DNA of 64,000 nucleotides from Symbiodinium natans (GCA_905221605.1 CAJNDS010002247.1:300001-364000); one strand, 5' to 3'. Positions 32,501 to 40,101 are shown, counted from the stretch's first letter. A program made the numbers and translations. The notes: generated by a model not told the origin, from the sequence alone.

Positions 32501-35500
32501 ACCCCAAACCCCAAACCCTAAACCCCAAATCCTGTTGCGCTCAGCTGCTCAGATTCAGAGACAGCGCCGAGTAAACCCAAAACCCCTAAACCCCTAAACC
32601 CCTAAACCCCTAAACCCCTCAACCCCTCAACCCCTCAACCTAAACCCCTAAACCCCTAAACCCCTAAACCCCTAAACCCCTAAACCCCTAAACCCCTAAA
32701 CCCCTAAACCCCTAAACCCCTAAACCCCTAAACCCCAAGAGCCCTAAACCCCTAAACCCCTAAACCCCTAAACCCCAAGAGCCCTAAACCCCTAAACCCC
32801 TAAACCCCTAAAACCCCTAACCCCTAAACCCCTAAAAACCCAAGAGCCCTAAACCCCTAAACCCCTAAACCCCTAAACCCCAAGACCCTAAAACCCCCTA
32901 AACCCCTAAACCCTAAACCCCTAAAACCCCTAAACCCCTAACCCCTAAACCCCTAAACCCCTAAACCTAAACCCTAAAACCCCTAAACCCCTAAACCCTA
33001 AACCCCTAAACCCCTAAACCCCTAACCCCTACCCCTAAACCCCTAAACCCCTAAACCCTAAACCCCTAAACCCCTAAACCCCTAAAACCCTAAAAACCCC
33101 TAAACCCCTAACCCCTAACCCCTAAACCCCTAAACCCCTAAACCCCTAAACCCCTAAACCCCTAAACCCCTAAACCCCTAAACCCCTAAACCCCTAAACC
33201 CCTAAACCCCTAAACCCCTAAACCCCAAACCCCAAGAGCCCTAAGACCCCAAACATCAGACCGGCTCTTTCCCGGAGAGGACGCCCGCGCCCTTCGAAGC
33301 TGGGAGGAGCTAACGGCGGCCGAGCAGGAGGCGGACGAGTTCTACCAGGCCATGGGGGCGATGCCTTTTGGGGTTTAGGGTTTAGGGTTCAGGGTTTAGG
33401 GTTTAGGGTTTAGGGTTTAGGAAGCCAGGGGCTTTTTGCTTGGGGTTTTGAGGGTTTCGAGGGTTTCGCGGGTTTCGAGGGTTTTGAGGGTTTCGAGGAG
33501 GTTTGAGGGGGGTTCTGAGGGGGGTTCTGAGGGGTGAAGGTTTGGGGATCAGCCTTTGGAGGGGCGTTGAGCACAGAAGCCTTTGAAGGGGCGGAGCTCT
33601 CTCTATTTCCAAGCGTGCCTCAGGCTCAGAGTGATTTACGTGCGTGTGCGTCGGGCCACATCAGCCTGCTCTTCGGAACCTCATGAAGCCCTAAAAGGCC
33701 GCAAAGGCTTAAAAGCTTCTAAGCTTCAGCCCTGCCATATTAGGTTCCTCCAATCTCGTCTCCGAACCCCTCCGAAGCCCCCTTGAGGCACTCGTCGGCC
33801 CCTTGCAGCGGAGAGCCGAGGCATCGCAGTCCCAATACTACGACGCACCTTGTCGCAGGGCGGTTTCGGGTTTAGGGTTTAGGGTTTAGGGTTTAGGGTT
33901 TAGGGTTTAGGGGTGGCCAACAACTCTTCCGAGGTGGTAAACTTTTGGCTGCGCAGTGCTAGAGACCATGTACGCAGCCTTGCCAGGGGTTTCAGCTGTA
34001 AGTTTCGGGGCATGTCCGCCTTCTAAGGATGCTAGTGGGGAATGCACAGCGGGCGCGCTGCGCTGCCCTAGCCGGAATGGGGATTTTGAGGATTTCGTTG
34101 CGAGTGCAGGGGCTCCTAGTGCATGGCCCAGGTGTCGCGAGGCTGCGCCGTGTGGACGGCAGGACCGGGCGTGACGATTCTGGACATGCAGACGGTGATG
34201 CGCCTTAGATGCCTTTTGGGACACGAATCCGCCCTGAACCGCCTGAACCCAAGGCAGACGGCTGAATATTAAAACCCCGATGTTGGGATGTTCCCCCTTA
34301 TGCTAACAATCCTTTACAGGGGGCTAGAATAGGGGGTACAATTATCCCTACTAAGGACTGTTAGTATAAGGGGGAACATCCCAACCCCAATGTGTACTTT
34401 GCAAGGCAGTGCCCAGGCCAAGGATTTGCGTTAATCCGACTGCCCTTGGGAAGGGCTCGAAGGTACCCCCTCCCCCCCCCAGTTCCCTTACATGTCTTGT
34501 ATCGCTTTAGTTGTAGGAGAGTCCTACATCATTGCTGAAACACTGAACTAAACCCTCCCAGCCTTGTGCGAGCTGGAGCGTCGAAACCCACCTACGCCCA
34601 AAACCCTAAACCCCAAACCCTAAACCCTAAACCCTAGACCCTAGACCCTAAACCCTAAACCCTAAACCCTAGACCCTAGACCCTACACCCTAAACCCTAC
34701 ACCCCCTGAAGCTGAGGAACCGTGTCCAGGAGGCCGAGTTCGACGTGCAGTTGCTGCTGGACATTGAGCGAGGTGACCTCAAGGTACCCGAGAAGGACCA
34801 GCGTTGGCCCTAGCCCCCTTAGGGTTTAGGGTTTAGGGCTTAGGGATTAGGGTTTAGGGTTTAGGGGTTGGGGTTTAGGGTTTAGGGTTTAGGGTTTAGG
34901 GTTTAGGGTTTAGGGTTTAGGGTTAGGAATTATTTTCTACTTGGTCGTTTTATAAGACACCAGGGAATATTACACGCATTATGTTTATGAAGGTTCTAAG
35001 GGGACTATAGCGAGGGTTTAGGCTTCAAATGGGTTGAGGGTGCCGTCAGAGACCTGGATGCATCCAAACTGTTTTGGGCAAAGCCTCAAAATTCAAACCC
35101 TAAACCCTGTAACTGGGGGCAGCCAGCAGCGAGCGTGTGCCCAAAAGACCCGACAATTGCCGGAGGTTCGGAAATTTCTCGTGGGGTCCTTTTCTGGGTT
35201 TGGGGGTTTCTTCAGGCACGCGGGGGCACCTCAGAAACACCCTAAACCCTAAGCCCTACCCCCTAAACCCTAAACCCCTAAACGTCTTTCGCCTCTGCTC
35301 TCACCACGCCGTAGGCCCCAACCTGCTGCAAGAAGGGTTTCGGGTTTAACTTTGGGTTGAGGGTTCTTTGGGAGGGTGTAGGGTTCCGGCGGTTGCGCGA
35401 AGCCGGGATGGGGACGCAAGAGGGTTTAGGGTGGATCCTGCCTTAACTGGGTTCAGGCAGGTTTTCGGCGCCCTTCGCGATTCCCTATCTAATCTGCCGT

Positions 35501-38081
35501 GTCACGGTTGCTGGCGAAGATTGAAGATGACCATCCTTCCGGTGGTTTGGTGCCATGAGTAGGGTAATCTCAGCAGGGTGTAGGCATGGTTTCGTGAGTG
35601 TCACGAGGAGGCTTTGAGGCCTGCCAATAGTTCAGCCATCGTAGCTCCGACTTACTTCTGAGAGCTCGGGTTGCAGCATTCCGATTTTCGCGTTGTTAAT
35701 TTGCGGTTCCCTAAACCCTGAACCCTGAACCCTAAACCCTAAACCCTAAACCCTAAACCCTAAACCCTAGACCCTAGACCCTAGACCCTACACCCTACAC
35801 CCTACACCCTAAACCCTAAACCCTAAACCCTAAACCCTAAACCCTAAACCCTAAACCCTAAACCCTAAACCCTAAACCCTAAACCCTAGTACCTGCAGCG
35901 CGCGTCGCAGGACGAGGAAGTGCGCCAGGATGATCCGGGAGTTTTCCGAAAGAAGAGGGCAGGGCATCACCGGCTGCCCTGGAAGTCAGTCGCTAGGTTG
36001 CTGGTAAGCTGATTTTATTCTTTGTTTAGACGTATTTGTCCTCAGAGGTTTTGAGGCTGAAGTCGCGAAGCCTTTTATCTTCTGAAAAGCGCCTTCGGTC
36101 TTGCTAGAAGACTCGCGTAGTGACCGTTCGCCACAGACTGTGCAGGTCCGGCGCATGACAGCCGTCCTCCAGCTCTGCTGGATTTTCTTGGGGACGCAGA
36201 ACTTGCTTAGCAACCACGGCTGGTGGGTGACAGACTGGGGCTGGGGAAAGTCTAGCAGCCACGGGCATGGAGCGAGCCATGGGCATGGGGAGAGCCATGG
36301 ACATGGAGAGAGACGACTCACAGCCGGAGAGGTGTGGCCCGAAGGCTTTGAGCCACTTCCAGTGACCTGGCCCCATGGCGCTTTCTTCGATCCCTTCCGG
36401 CTGTCGTGTGTGGAGAAGGGTGATGGCAGCCAGCCTCACATATTCATCAGCAGTGTCTACAGGCAGTTTGCCATGGCCATGCCGGGAAACGAGAGCTCCA
36501 TCCAGCTTCAGCCCCTTTCGCTCGACCGAGTGCCTGCCGCAGCGGCTGTGCTGCACTGTGATGAGCTGCGGTGTGCTGTGGCAAAGCTGGACGAGGATGG
36601 CGCTGCGCTGTCTGTCTGGCATGTGCAGCCACATGGCAGCCTCAGCGAGACAAACCCTCCAGAGCCCTCGCTTCGATTCCGCATACAGGGGCGGCCCTGG
36701 CAGAAGTTTGCCGGCACTCTCCTGCCCTGTGCTTCCATCCAGCGCATGACGGCGGACATGAGACCGAGCTAGATTCGGAATGGCTTTGCATGGTTTTGAT
36801 AGTAAGCACACACTTGTCTGAGAATGAAGAAGAGCCATCCGGTATGCTCGATCCCACACGCGAGGGCGGGCAACTGCTACCTCTTCGCCGGCTGGGACGG
36901 GCAGCGCGTGCCCCTGGTGGCTGTCGCAGCCGCGGCCCCATCTGCAGACAAACCGCCGTACGTGGACGCCAGGTTGCAACCAAGGCTTCCAACCCCGAAG
37001 CCAAATGCCCAGAGGAAGCCTTAAACCATCTTAAGCCCCACAAACCTTACACCCTCGACTTGAGGGTAGAAGAGTTTCGGGGGCGGCGCGCGTGCGCGCG
37101 CGCCTTTTTCAAGTCAGGGCTGAATCTTGCCATTCCGAGGCTCCCAAAGGCATGCACCCCCAAAGCACGAACCTTTAAGGACCTCCGCCCCCGTGTCGAT
37201 GCGCCCCTGGCGCAGAGCCTGGAGAGCCCCTGCTCCAGCGCCTCGGCAACCTAAGGTCCCCCAGCACCCGAGGCTTACGGAGTTTAGGGTTTGGGGGTTT
37301 AGGGGTTTAGGGGTTTAGGGGTTTAGGGGTTTAGGGGTTTAGGGGTTTAGGGGTTTAGGGGTTGAGGGGTTCAGGTCGGTGTTCGCGGTGTTGCCTCTCA
37401 GTTCGTGGTCGAAAAACCGACGTAGAAGGACCGAAGATGTCCGCGTGTTTCCTTTGAGGGACCTGGCAGGCCCCGGCCTCGGCGTTGGGACATTTTAAAG
37501 GGGTTTAGGATTTAGGGCCCCATGATTTTTGGGCCCATGATTTTGGGTTTCGGGTTTCCGGTTCCCGGCCTGGTTCGGTTGCTTGTGTAAGGGGGGGGGG
37601 GGGGGGTGGCCTTCGAGCGGTGGTGTGATTGATGTTGAAGCCCTCCCAATTCTGAAGCCCAGGCTGATAAGAAGCCCTAAACAGCTCTAACCCCAAAGCC
37701 CAAAGCCCAAGGCCCAAGGCCCAAAGCCCAAAGCCCAAAGCCCTAAACAACCCCTAAACCCCTAAACCCCTAAACCCCAAAGCCCAAACCCCAAAGCCCA
37801 AACCCCAAAGCCCAAACCCCAAACCCTAAACCCTACACCCTAAACCCCAAACCCCAAACCCCAAACCCTAAACCCTAAACCCCCAACCCTAAACCCTAAA
37901 CCCTAAACCCTAAACCCCAAACCCCAAACCCTAAACCCTAAACCCTAAACCCTAAACCCTAAACCCGAGCTGTAAGGAGACCTCCTGGGCCTCCACATCT
38001 CCGCGGCCAAGGGCCGCGTGCGACTCTGGGCGCTGCGGCCGGGCCGAGCCCTTTCCGTGCAAGTCTGGGACCTGCCGCTGG
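16993..38081 (+). CDS. Large split multi-pass membrane protein gene, about 30 exons (whole-gene view)
   Basis: About 30 short exons on the + strand can be threaded with compatible phases and give one plausible protein: charged N-terminal helix ([18 protein letters not shown]), a membrane hairpin ([19 protein letters not shown] and [20 protein letters not shown]), conserved-looking blocks [57 protein letters not shown] and [20 protein letters not shown], a coiled middle, WRERYHG...[10 protein letters not shown], then [10 protein letters not shown], another hydrophobic segment, a His-Gly repeat and a beta-rich [13 protein letters not shown] tail. I recognise the motif order from a large family of predicted Symbiodiniaceae multi-pass proteins; its function is unknown. 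Introns average about 0.6 kb and nearly all hold telomere-like repeats. The join between exons 30872-30973 and 33260-33372 is the weakest; the halves could be two genes. Confidence 0.7.
17583..17661 (+). CDS. Membrane-protein gene exon A2
   Basis: Acceptor ccctgcag. One base completes the Arg codon from A1, then [20 protein letters not shown] and LTVDKM. A GA donor after ATG gives a clean join to 17785; a GT at 17669 is the alternative. Confidence 0.78.
17785..17885 (+). CDS. Membrane-protein gene exon A3 (TM segment)
   Basis: After gtcgag: [20 protein letters not shown] then [13 protein letters not shown]. First predicted transmembrane helix of the gene. Likely a GC donor, phase 2. Confidence 0.78.
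17939..18035 (+). mobile_element. Introner/MITE-like element family I, copy 1
   Basis: 97 bp with near-perfect terminal inverted repeats (TGGGATGTTCCCCCTTATGC and its complement). ATGGTGCT lies at 17929-17936 and again at 18036-18043, a candidate 8-bp target duplication. Lies in the intron between A3 and A4. No ORF. Confidence 0.82.
18243..18302 (+). CDS. Membrane-protein gene exon A4 (TM segment)
   Basis: 60 nt, [19 protein letters not shown] plus a split Met codon. GT donor at 18303. One-base start and two-base end suit both neighbours. Second transmembrane helix. Confidence 0.78.
18838..18889 (+). CDS. Membrane-protein gene exon A5
   Basis: Acceptor gatgaag, completes Met, then [19 protein letters not shown] donor at 18890. 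The phase-consistent join gives [16 protein letters not shown], matching the remembered family block after the membrane hairpin. Confidence 0.68.
18890..19978. other. Intron A5-A6 (1.1 kb)
   Basis: Holds TTTAGGG arrays at about 18917-18960, 19406-19497 and 19617-19669 and a family III introner-like element (19867-19951). A microexon may be hidden here, since the rebuilt protein is about two residues short against the remembered family. Confidence 0.5.
19867..19951 (+). mobile_element. Introner/MITE-like element family III, copy 1
   Basis: Contains CCCCTTGGGAATT, AACCCCAAGAGGATAT and terminal AAGGTTCTAAGGGGAGTATA. The same sequence blocks recur at 41908-42006 and in part at 34927-35010. Ends 27 bp before the acceptor of exon A6. 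Confidence 0.7.
19979..20056 (+). CDS. Membrane-protein gene exon A6
   Basis: Acceptor gtgttgcag, phase 0: [20 protein letters not shown] then QQGISK. GC donor after AAG. 78 nt exactly. Confidence 0.72.
20174..20250 (+). CDS. Membrane-protein gene exon A7
   Basis: Preceded by a strong pyrimidine tract (cccccctcgcccgccag). [20 protein letters not shown] then PDECL; GT donor at 20251. The join with A6 gives QQGISKVMRIPF. Confidence 0.8.
20572..20650 (+). CDS. Membrane-protein gene exon A8
   Basis: Begins right after the CCCAG that ends a CCCTAAA array. [20 protein letters not shown] then MPEASW. A GC donor (phase 0) fits the next exon; a GT donor at 20662 lies at the start of GTTTAGGG units. 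Confidence 0.62.
21155..21234 (+). CDS. Membrane-protein gene exon A9
   Basis: Phase 0 after ccaaagag: [20 protein letters not shown] then EDEGTG. GT donor at 21235 (GTTTAG), phase 2. Confidence 0.75.
21235..21357 (+). mobile_element. 123-nt intron made almost wholly of a family I introner-like element
   Basis: The element proper is 21249-21343: TGGGATGTTCCTCC at one end and GAACATCCCA at the other, so most of the intron is element. Flanks are GTTTAGTTCAATCT and ATCCCAATCCGAAG. Exons on both sides stay in phase, so the element behaves as the intron itself. Confidence 0.8.
21358..21427 (+). CDS. Membrane-protein gene exon A10
   Basis: Acceptor atccgaag. Split Phe codon, then [20 protein letters not shown] and KLQ; GC donor after CAG. 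Without splicing the frame would stop 14 nt further on (TGA at 21440-21442). Confidence 0.78.
21627..21740 (+). repeat. Telomere-like array (CCCTAAA), about 16 units, intronic
   Basis: Intron between A10 and A11. Runs to within 10 bp of the A11 acceptor. Confidence 0.95.
21750..21808 (+). CDS. Membrane-protein gene exon A11
   Basis: Acceptor aagtgcaag: [19 protein letters not shown] plus a split Gln. GT donor at 21809. One of the most recognisable blocks of the family. Confidence 0.83.
22253..22305 (+). CDS. Membrane-protein gene exon A12 (TM segment)
   Basis: Acceptor ccttgag: completes Gln, then [17 protein letters not shown]. Hydrophobic helix. Donor uncertain (GC at 22306 suits the phase). 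Confidence 0.75.
22595..22679 (+). CDS. Membrane-protein gene exon A13 (TM segment)
   Basis: Reads [20 protein letters not shown] then DIAGLKKW, a hydrophobic helix ending in a basic patch. Start may be 22598; end by a GA donor or six bases later by GC. Confidence 0.76.
23106..23142 (+). CDS. Membrane-protein gene exon A14 (TM segment)
   Basis: Acceptor cggcccag: [14 protein letters not shown] donor at 23143. Short exon whose start phase matches A13. Confidence 0.66.
23143..24312. other. Intron A14-A15 (1.2 kb)
   Basis: TTTAGGG array (about 23203-23345), CCCTAAA array (about 23727-23810) and a CCCTATA-type array (about 24120-24270). A 118-codon open frame (23385-23741) with a basic N-terminal half is uncertain. 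One family exon appears to be missing here. Confidence 0.5.
24313..24385 (+). CDS. Membrane-protein gene exon A15 (TM segment)
   Basis: [20 protein letters not shown] then AFLE; GT donor at 24386, phase 0. The 5' border is uncertain. The next exon continues the same helix (AFLE plus AIWLEL). Confidence 0.7.
25002..25072 (+). CDS. Membrane-protein gene exon A16
   Basis: Acceptor ttttggggcag, phase 0: [20 protein letters not shown] then PRK. The end is uncertain by six bases (GA at 25067 or GC at 25073). Confidence 0.8.
25331..25446 (+). repeat. Telomere-like array (CCCTAAA), 16 units, intronic
   Basis: Pure heptamers just upstream of exon A17. A second array lies at 25147-25240 in the same intron. 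Confidence 0.97.
25473..25566 (+). CDS. Membrane-protein gene exon A17
   Basis: Acceptor tacaaag: [20 protein letters not shown] then [11 protein letters not shown]. Ends where a GTTTAGGG array begins, so the donor would be the repeat's own GT. Confidence 0.8.
26206..26265 (+). CDS. Membrane-protein gene exon A18 (helical)
   Basis: Acceptor gcaag, 20 codons: [22 protein letters not shown] donor at 26266. Charged helix. Confidence 0.65.
26436..26495 (+). CDS. Membrane-protein gene exon A19 (helical)
   Basis: After ctggag, 20 codons: [22 protein letters not shown] donor. The acceptor might instead be the TTTAG seven bases earlier. Confidence 0.58.
26765..28135 (+). CDS. Multi-pass membrane protein, 456 aa, intronless
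   Basis: ATG in strong context (GCCATGG) to TAA. N-terminal 1-105 is soluble, with a Ser/Lys/Arg patch (34-51: [18 protein letters not shown]) and an acidic region. Hydrophobic segments at about 107-126, 191-212, 281-306 and 320-350, with a weaker one near 250-268. The C-terminal 100 residues are soluble and acidic. A TTTAGGG run ends 20 bp upstream. No family recognised. Long uninterrupted frame and even codon use argue for a real gene. It lies inside an intron of the large split gene, same strand, so it may be a retrocopy (no poly-A tract seen downstream) or a nested gene. Confidence 0.85.
   Translation: MDIVANEPDVERVEAQPQAEPATETLPVERATFRRRSSSKSSKGSKGSRGRDNARKLSSFEQEYDALEEAAWAKFDESHPDFFHVLEFAKDGGFSEVHELWDSSRYFRAALALMMLVANVGTIVVNDGGYLVHALHLADEQQEDTLGIHPVDDNVRAIQNDYMISGFLVDEGFLAFAQVAGCGSRIHSPRIALICAIELGLLALLMIKAVRCFLSSFLEELERVRWTKSCTFWWEIFPELSSFSAMRLLHFATPSVVLCDVYSFAAYAGSRAELDGYATGLRLWFVFVLKKLMCLVVGIDAFLFKVRVAYSDIHKHELGPWSFLSLTMFIVQVLGIVQLSIFVRDRIFLFIFGGEDSIMQPAERALKNIWLAMVVRKLYQLFEWPEATAILMTFDEDDFQKLVLNENGDIHESLMSTSVGSWDPLTESASAFASEGLLSRISESDKEAQGCLEIVF
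28309..28391 (+). mobile_element. MITE-like hairpin element
   Basis: Inverted ends AGGATAAGGGGGACCCT and AGGGTCCCCCTCATCCT (16 of 17 pair). About 83 bp, no ORF. Downstream of the intronless gene. Confidence 0.6.
29330..29385 (+). CDS. Membrane-protein gene exon A20 (helical)
   Basis: After gctgag: [20 protein letters not shown] donor at 29386, phase 2. Joins in phase to the exon at 30450. Confidence 0.62.
29425..29790 (+). repeat. Variant telomere-like array: TTTTAGGG, TTTTGGGG, TTTTCGGG
   Basis: About 45 octamers. Units resemble the telomere repeats of other lineages (TTTTAGGG of Chlamydomonas, TTTTGGGG of Oxytricha) but interleave here. Intronic. Confidence 0.92.
30450..30498 (+). CDS. 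Membrane-protein gene exon A21
   Basis: Acceptor cgcaagcag; completes Ala, then [18 protein letters not shown] donor after CAG. Confidence 0.72.
30680..30706 (+). CDS. Membrane-protein gene exon A22 (27 nt)
   Basis: Acceptor ctaaacag at the end of a repeat unit: ASQLQNLRQ, phase 0 on both sides. GA donor after CAG keeps the remembered family spacing to the WRERY block. Confidence 0.6.
30872..30973 (+). CDS. Membrane-protein gene exon A23
   Basis: [20 protein letters not shown] then [13 protein letters not shown] and TAG. Either this is the natural stop, or splicing occurs inside GACCGGC (about 30959-30966), a sequence repeated as GACCGGCTC at the start of the exon near 33260. The second choice continues the gene. 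Confidence 0.72.
   Translation, partial: EYSMWRERYHGCYSKMKTRRGVPYDAAQQDRQN
32141..32228 (+). repeat. (GTAT)n and (AT)n microsatellite
   Basis: About 18 GTAT units followed by an AT run. The open frames of Met/Tyr/Val/Cys through it are artefacts. Confidence 0.97.
32575..33240 (+). repeat. Octamer telomere-like array (CCCCTAAA), about 660 bp
   Basis: Longest telomere-like array in the window, based on an 8-mer with one extra C and punctuated by CCCCAAGAGCCCTAAA, which recurs several times and suggests secondary tandem amplification. Confidence 0.95.
33260..33372 (+). CDS. Membrane-protein gene exon B1
   Basis: After catcag: [20 protein letters not shown] then [18 protein letters not shown] donor at the first GTTTAGGG unit (33373). 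Continues the VPYDAAQQD block of A23 as remembered for the family. Confidence 0.72.
33373..34711. other. Intron B1-B2 (1.3 kb)
   Basis: TTTAGGG arrays (about 33373-33420 and 33863-33912), the family I element 34284-34383 and a CCCTAAA/CCCTAGA array (about 34600-34705). Open frames at 33907-34224 on both strands look accidental. Confidence 0.5.
34284..34383 (+). mobile_element. Introner/MITE-like element family I, copy 3
   Basis: 100 bp, TGGGATGTTCCCCCTTATGC to GGGGGAACATCCCA. Flanked by CCCCGATGT (34275-34283) and CCCCAATGT (34385-34393), a candidate 9-bp target duplication with one mismatch. Intronic. Confidence 0.83.
34712..34783 (+). CDS. Membrane-protein gene exon B2
   Basis: 72 nt, phase 0 at both ends: [20 protein letters not shown] then GDLK; GT donor at 34784. 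Very coding-like. Confidence 0.78.
34927..35010 (+). mobile_element. Introner/MITE-like element family III, diverged copy
   Basis: Ends GTTTATGAAGGTTCTAAGGG followed by GACTATAG, as in 19867-19951 and 41908-42006. The left end is degenerate. Intron B2-B3. Confidence 0.5.
35890..36003 (+). CDS. Membrane-protein gene exon B3
   Basis: Begins at the CCCTAG that ends a 178-bp array. [38 protein letters not shown]; donor GTAAGC at 36004. 38 codons, phase 0. Confidence 0.78.
36146..36759 (+). CDS. Membrane-protein gene exon B4 (TM plus extracytosolic domain)
   Basis: After gactgtgcag, phase 0: [20 protein letters not shown] (likely TM), then a [18 protein letters not shown] His-Gly repeat, [14 protein letters not shown] and a beta-rich region ending [14 protein letters not shown]. 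About 204 codons, the longest exon of the gene. Read unspliced it stops at 36772; a GA donor at 36760 fits the next block. The His-Gly repeats could bind metal, which is inference only. Confidence 0.75.
36865..36972 (+). CDS. Membrane-protein gene exon B5
   Basis: [20 protein letters not shown] then [17 protein letters not shown] donor at 36973, or earlier GC donors. LFAGWDG is a remembered block of the family's beta-propeller-like tail. Confidence 0.65.
37180..37245 (+). CDS. Membrane-protein gene exon B6 (borders uncertain)
   Basis: After cctttaag: [20 protein letters not shown]. The phase with B5 needs an alternative donor. Runs into TAA at 37252 if unspliced. Confidence 0.45.
37680..37968 (+). 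repeat. Telomere-like array with GCCCAAA and CCCCAAA variants
   Basis: Mixed GCCCAAA, CCCCAAA and CCCTAAA, intronic, directly upstream of exon B7. A TTTAGGGG array lies at 37282-37365 in the same intron. Confidence 0.92.
37980..38081 (+). CDS. Membrane-protein gene exon B7, last recognised
   Basis: [20 protein letters not shown] then [13 protein letters not shown], a WD-like beta strand pattern. GC donor at 38082 directly before GGCTTAGGG/TTTAGGG units. The true 3' end of the gene was not found. Confidence 0.7.
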
Positions 38082-40002
38082 GCTTAGGGTTTAGGGTTTA
38101 GGGTTTAGGGTTTAGGGTTTGGGTTAGGGGTTGGGAGTTTGGGCTGTGGGGCTTGGGTTTGATTTGGGTTTTGGAGAGGGGCTGGGAGTTTCGGGTGCGG
38201 GGTTCGGGGTTTGGGGTTTTGAGTTTGGGGTTGGTGGTTTGGGGTTCAGGGCTTGGCTACGGGAAATAAATGCGGTGTGCTGGCGGTATCAGTCAGTGTA
38301 CCTGCTTGCGCGTCGCTTCGTGAGAACACGGGGGCAATGCTGTTCAATGCGGATGATAGAGTCTTGCCTGTTGTGGTGCATACAGGCCTACGCTAGTTGT
38401 GGAACATGGGATGCCCAATTGCTCCTCTTCATAGGCTTGGCCCCAATGATGTCATGGTGTCGAGTCCAGTGCCGGGACACCAGAGAGCCCTGAAGCAAGA
38501 TCAAGGCCTCAGAGCATGGCTTAAGCCTGTCTCGTGTCATGGGCATGTCCCGAAGTAGGGGGCGGGGCTTCGTGCCTTGGACGCTTCGCATCCATTTGAC
38601 GCGGTACTCTTTTCCAGTACATGGGGCGTCCTCAAATTAAGGCTCCGAGGCAACAGTCTGTCCACACCCACACTTTTCAGCGACTATTTGACGTCACCCG
38701 CATTGATATCTCAAAAGAAGCTATGTCAAGTAGCCCTTAAGTGTCCAACACACGGGGGGGGGGGGGGGTTCCCATAAGATAACCCTAAACCCTAAACCCT
38801 AAACCCTAAACCCTAAACCCTAAACCCTAAACCCTAAACCCTGGAGAGCTCCATCGTCATGCCCCCTTGGGCGTCGCCTTTCTAGTAGTGTATGGTGTAT
38901 GTTTGGAGCGGCGAGCTGAATCTGAACGGGGAAGCGTAGCGGGGACCCTAAACCCTAAACCCTAAACCCTAAACCCTAAACCCTAAACCCTAAACCCTAA
39001 ACCCTAAACCCTAAACCCTGAACCCTGAACCCTAAACCCTAAACCCTAAACCTCCTGCAGTGGGGAGCCTAGAGGCCTGCGCCAGAATGTTCTGCAGTGT
39101 TTCAAGCTTGAGGGAGCCAGACGATGGGTGGGCTGCTTAACAAGCGGTCACCTAGTGGACTGAAGGACCCGGTCTGGAGAGCTCCCCAGTCCCCAGGTAT
39201 TGCCCACCAGGGGCTAATTTTTGGAGATTTGGGAAGCCTCGGGGCCCTTTTTGCGAGCCATGTCAACGCACGAAACGACGACTGTTCCCTGCGGAGTGGT
39301 CCCAGAGGGGGTCTGCAGGGCGGGTGGCAAAAAACACCCTAGACCCTAAACCCAAACCCTAAACCCTAAACCCCAAACCCTAAACCCTAAACCCCAAACC
39401 CTAAACCCCAAACCCTAAACCCTAAACCCTACACCCTACACCCTAAACCCTAAACCCTAACCCCTAAACCCTAAACCCTGAAGCTGGGAGAGCTGACGAC
39501 TCAGGTCCCTTTTGGAGTCCATCGGCCTTTGGGAGCTGCCTTCCGCCAGTTTCGCCCCACGCTTCGAGGCGTTGGGGGTTTTGGGGCGAGAAGGGTTTAG
39601 GGTTTAGGGTTTAGGGTTTAGGGTTTAGGGTTGCTGGGAAGTTAACTTCCGTTCCGGATTCTGGGGGTCAGGGGTTTTAGGGTATCGCAGTTAGGGGTGT
39701 TTCGGGTCTGGGCTTCGCTCCCGAAACGCATAAACCCTCAGACCGTCAGTAGAACGCTCGCGCTACATTGAGATCCCTTGCCTTCTGCCTGGCTCCACAG
39801 GGCTCGCGCCTCGGAGTAGGGTCTAGGGCTTACCAGGATGGGCCATTCTACCCTATAATCCCTGAAAAGGCCCTTTATAGGGTTCATTCAGGGGATTCTA
39901 AGTCCTAATAGCCTATCCTGGTCGGGTTTAGGGTTGCTCCCAACATGCCCGGGCGTAACCTTCCGAAGCCTGCTGCAAAAGGGTTGCCCCCAGCCACTGC
40001 AG
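38082..40002. other. Stretch without a secure gene
   Basis: Telomere-like arrays at 38083-38120, 38781-38842, 38945-39052, 39335-39480 and 39595-39632. A G15 run at 38754-38768. A weak exon candidate at 39061-39127 (GEPRGLRQNVLQCFKLEGAR). A hairpin element at 39834-39921. Confidence 0.5.
39834..39921 (+). mobile_element. MITE-like hairpin (ACCAGGAT ends)
   Basis: Inverted ends ACCAGGATGGGC and GCCTATCCTGGT with inner pairing CCTGAAAAGG. 88 bp, no ORF. Confidence 0.55.
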
Positions 40003-40101
40003 CGTAAGAAGCCCTGTGAGAGGGGCGAGCACTTTGCGAAGTTGAGCATGAGGACGGCCCTCGGCTGCCTCCTGTCCAGCTTAAAGATGTTACTGTTCAG
40101 G
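40003..40101 (+). CDS. Exon-like block upstream of gene C
   Basis: After ccactgcag: RKKPCERGEHFAKLSMRTAL then GCLLSSLKMLLFR, ending at TTCAGG before GTTCAGGG units. Could be an early exon of the gene at 41754-49415 or of the one upstream. Confidence 0.35.

Larger units (their letters stand above)
30974..33259. other. Probable 2.3-kb intron rich in simple repeats
   Basis: Unique DNA to about 31960; an AT-rich run with a (GTAT)n microsatellite and a TA tail (32141-32228); CCCTAAA (32350-32385); then a 660-bp CCCCTAAA array (32575-33240). No gene seen. Confidence 0.55.
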
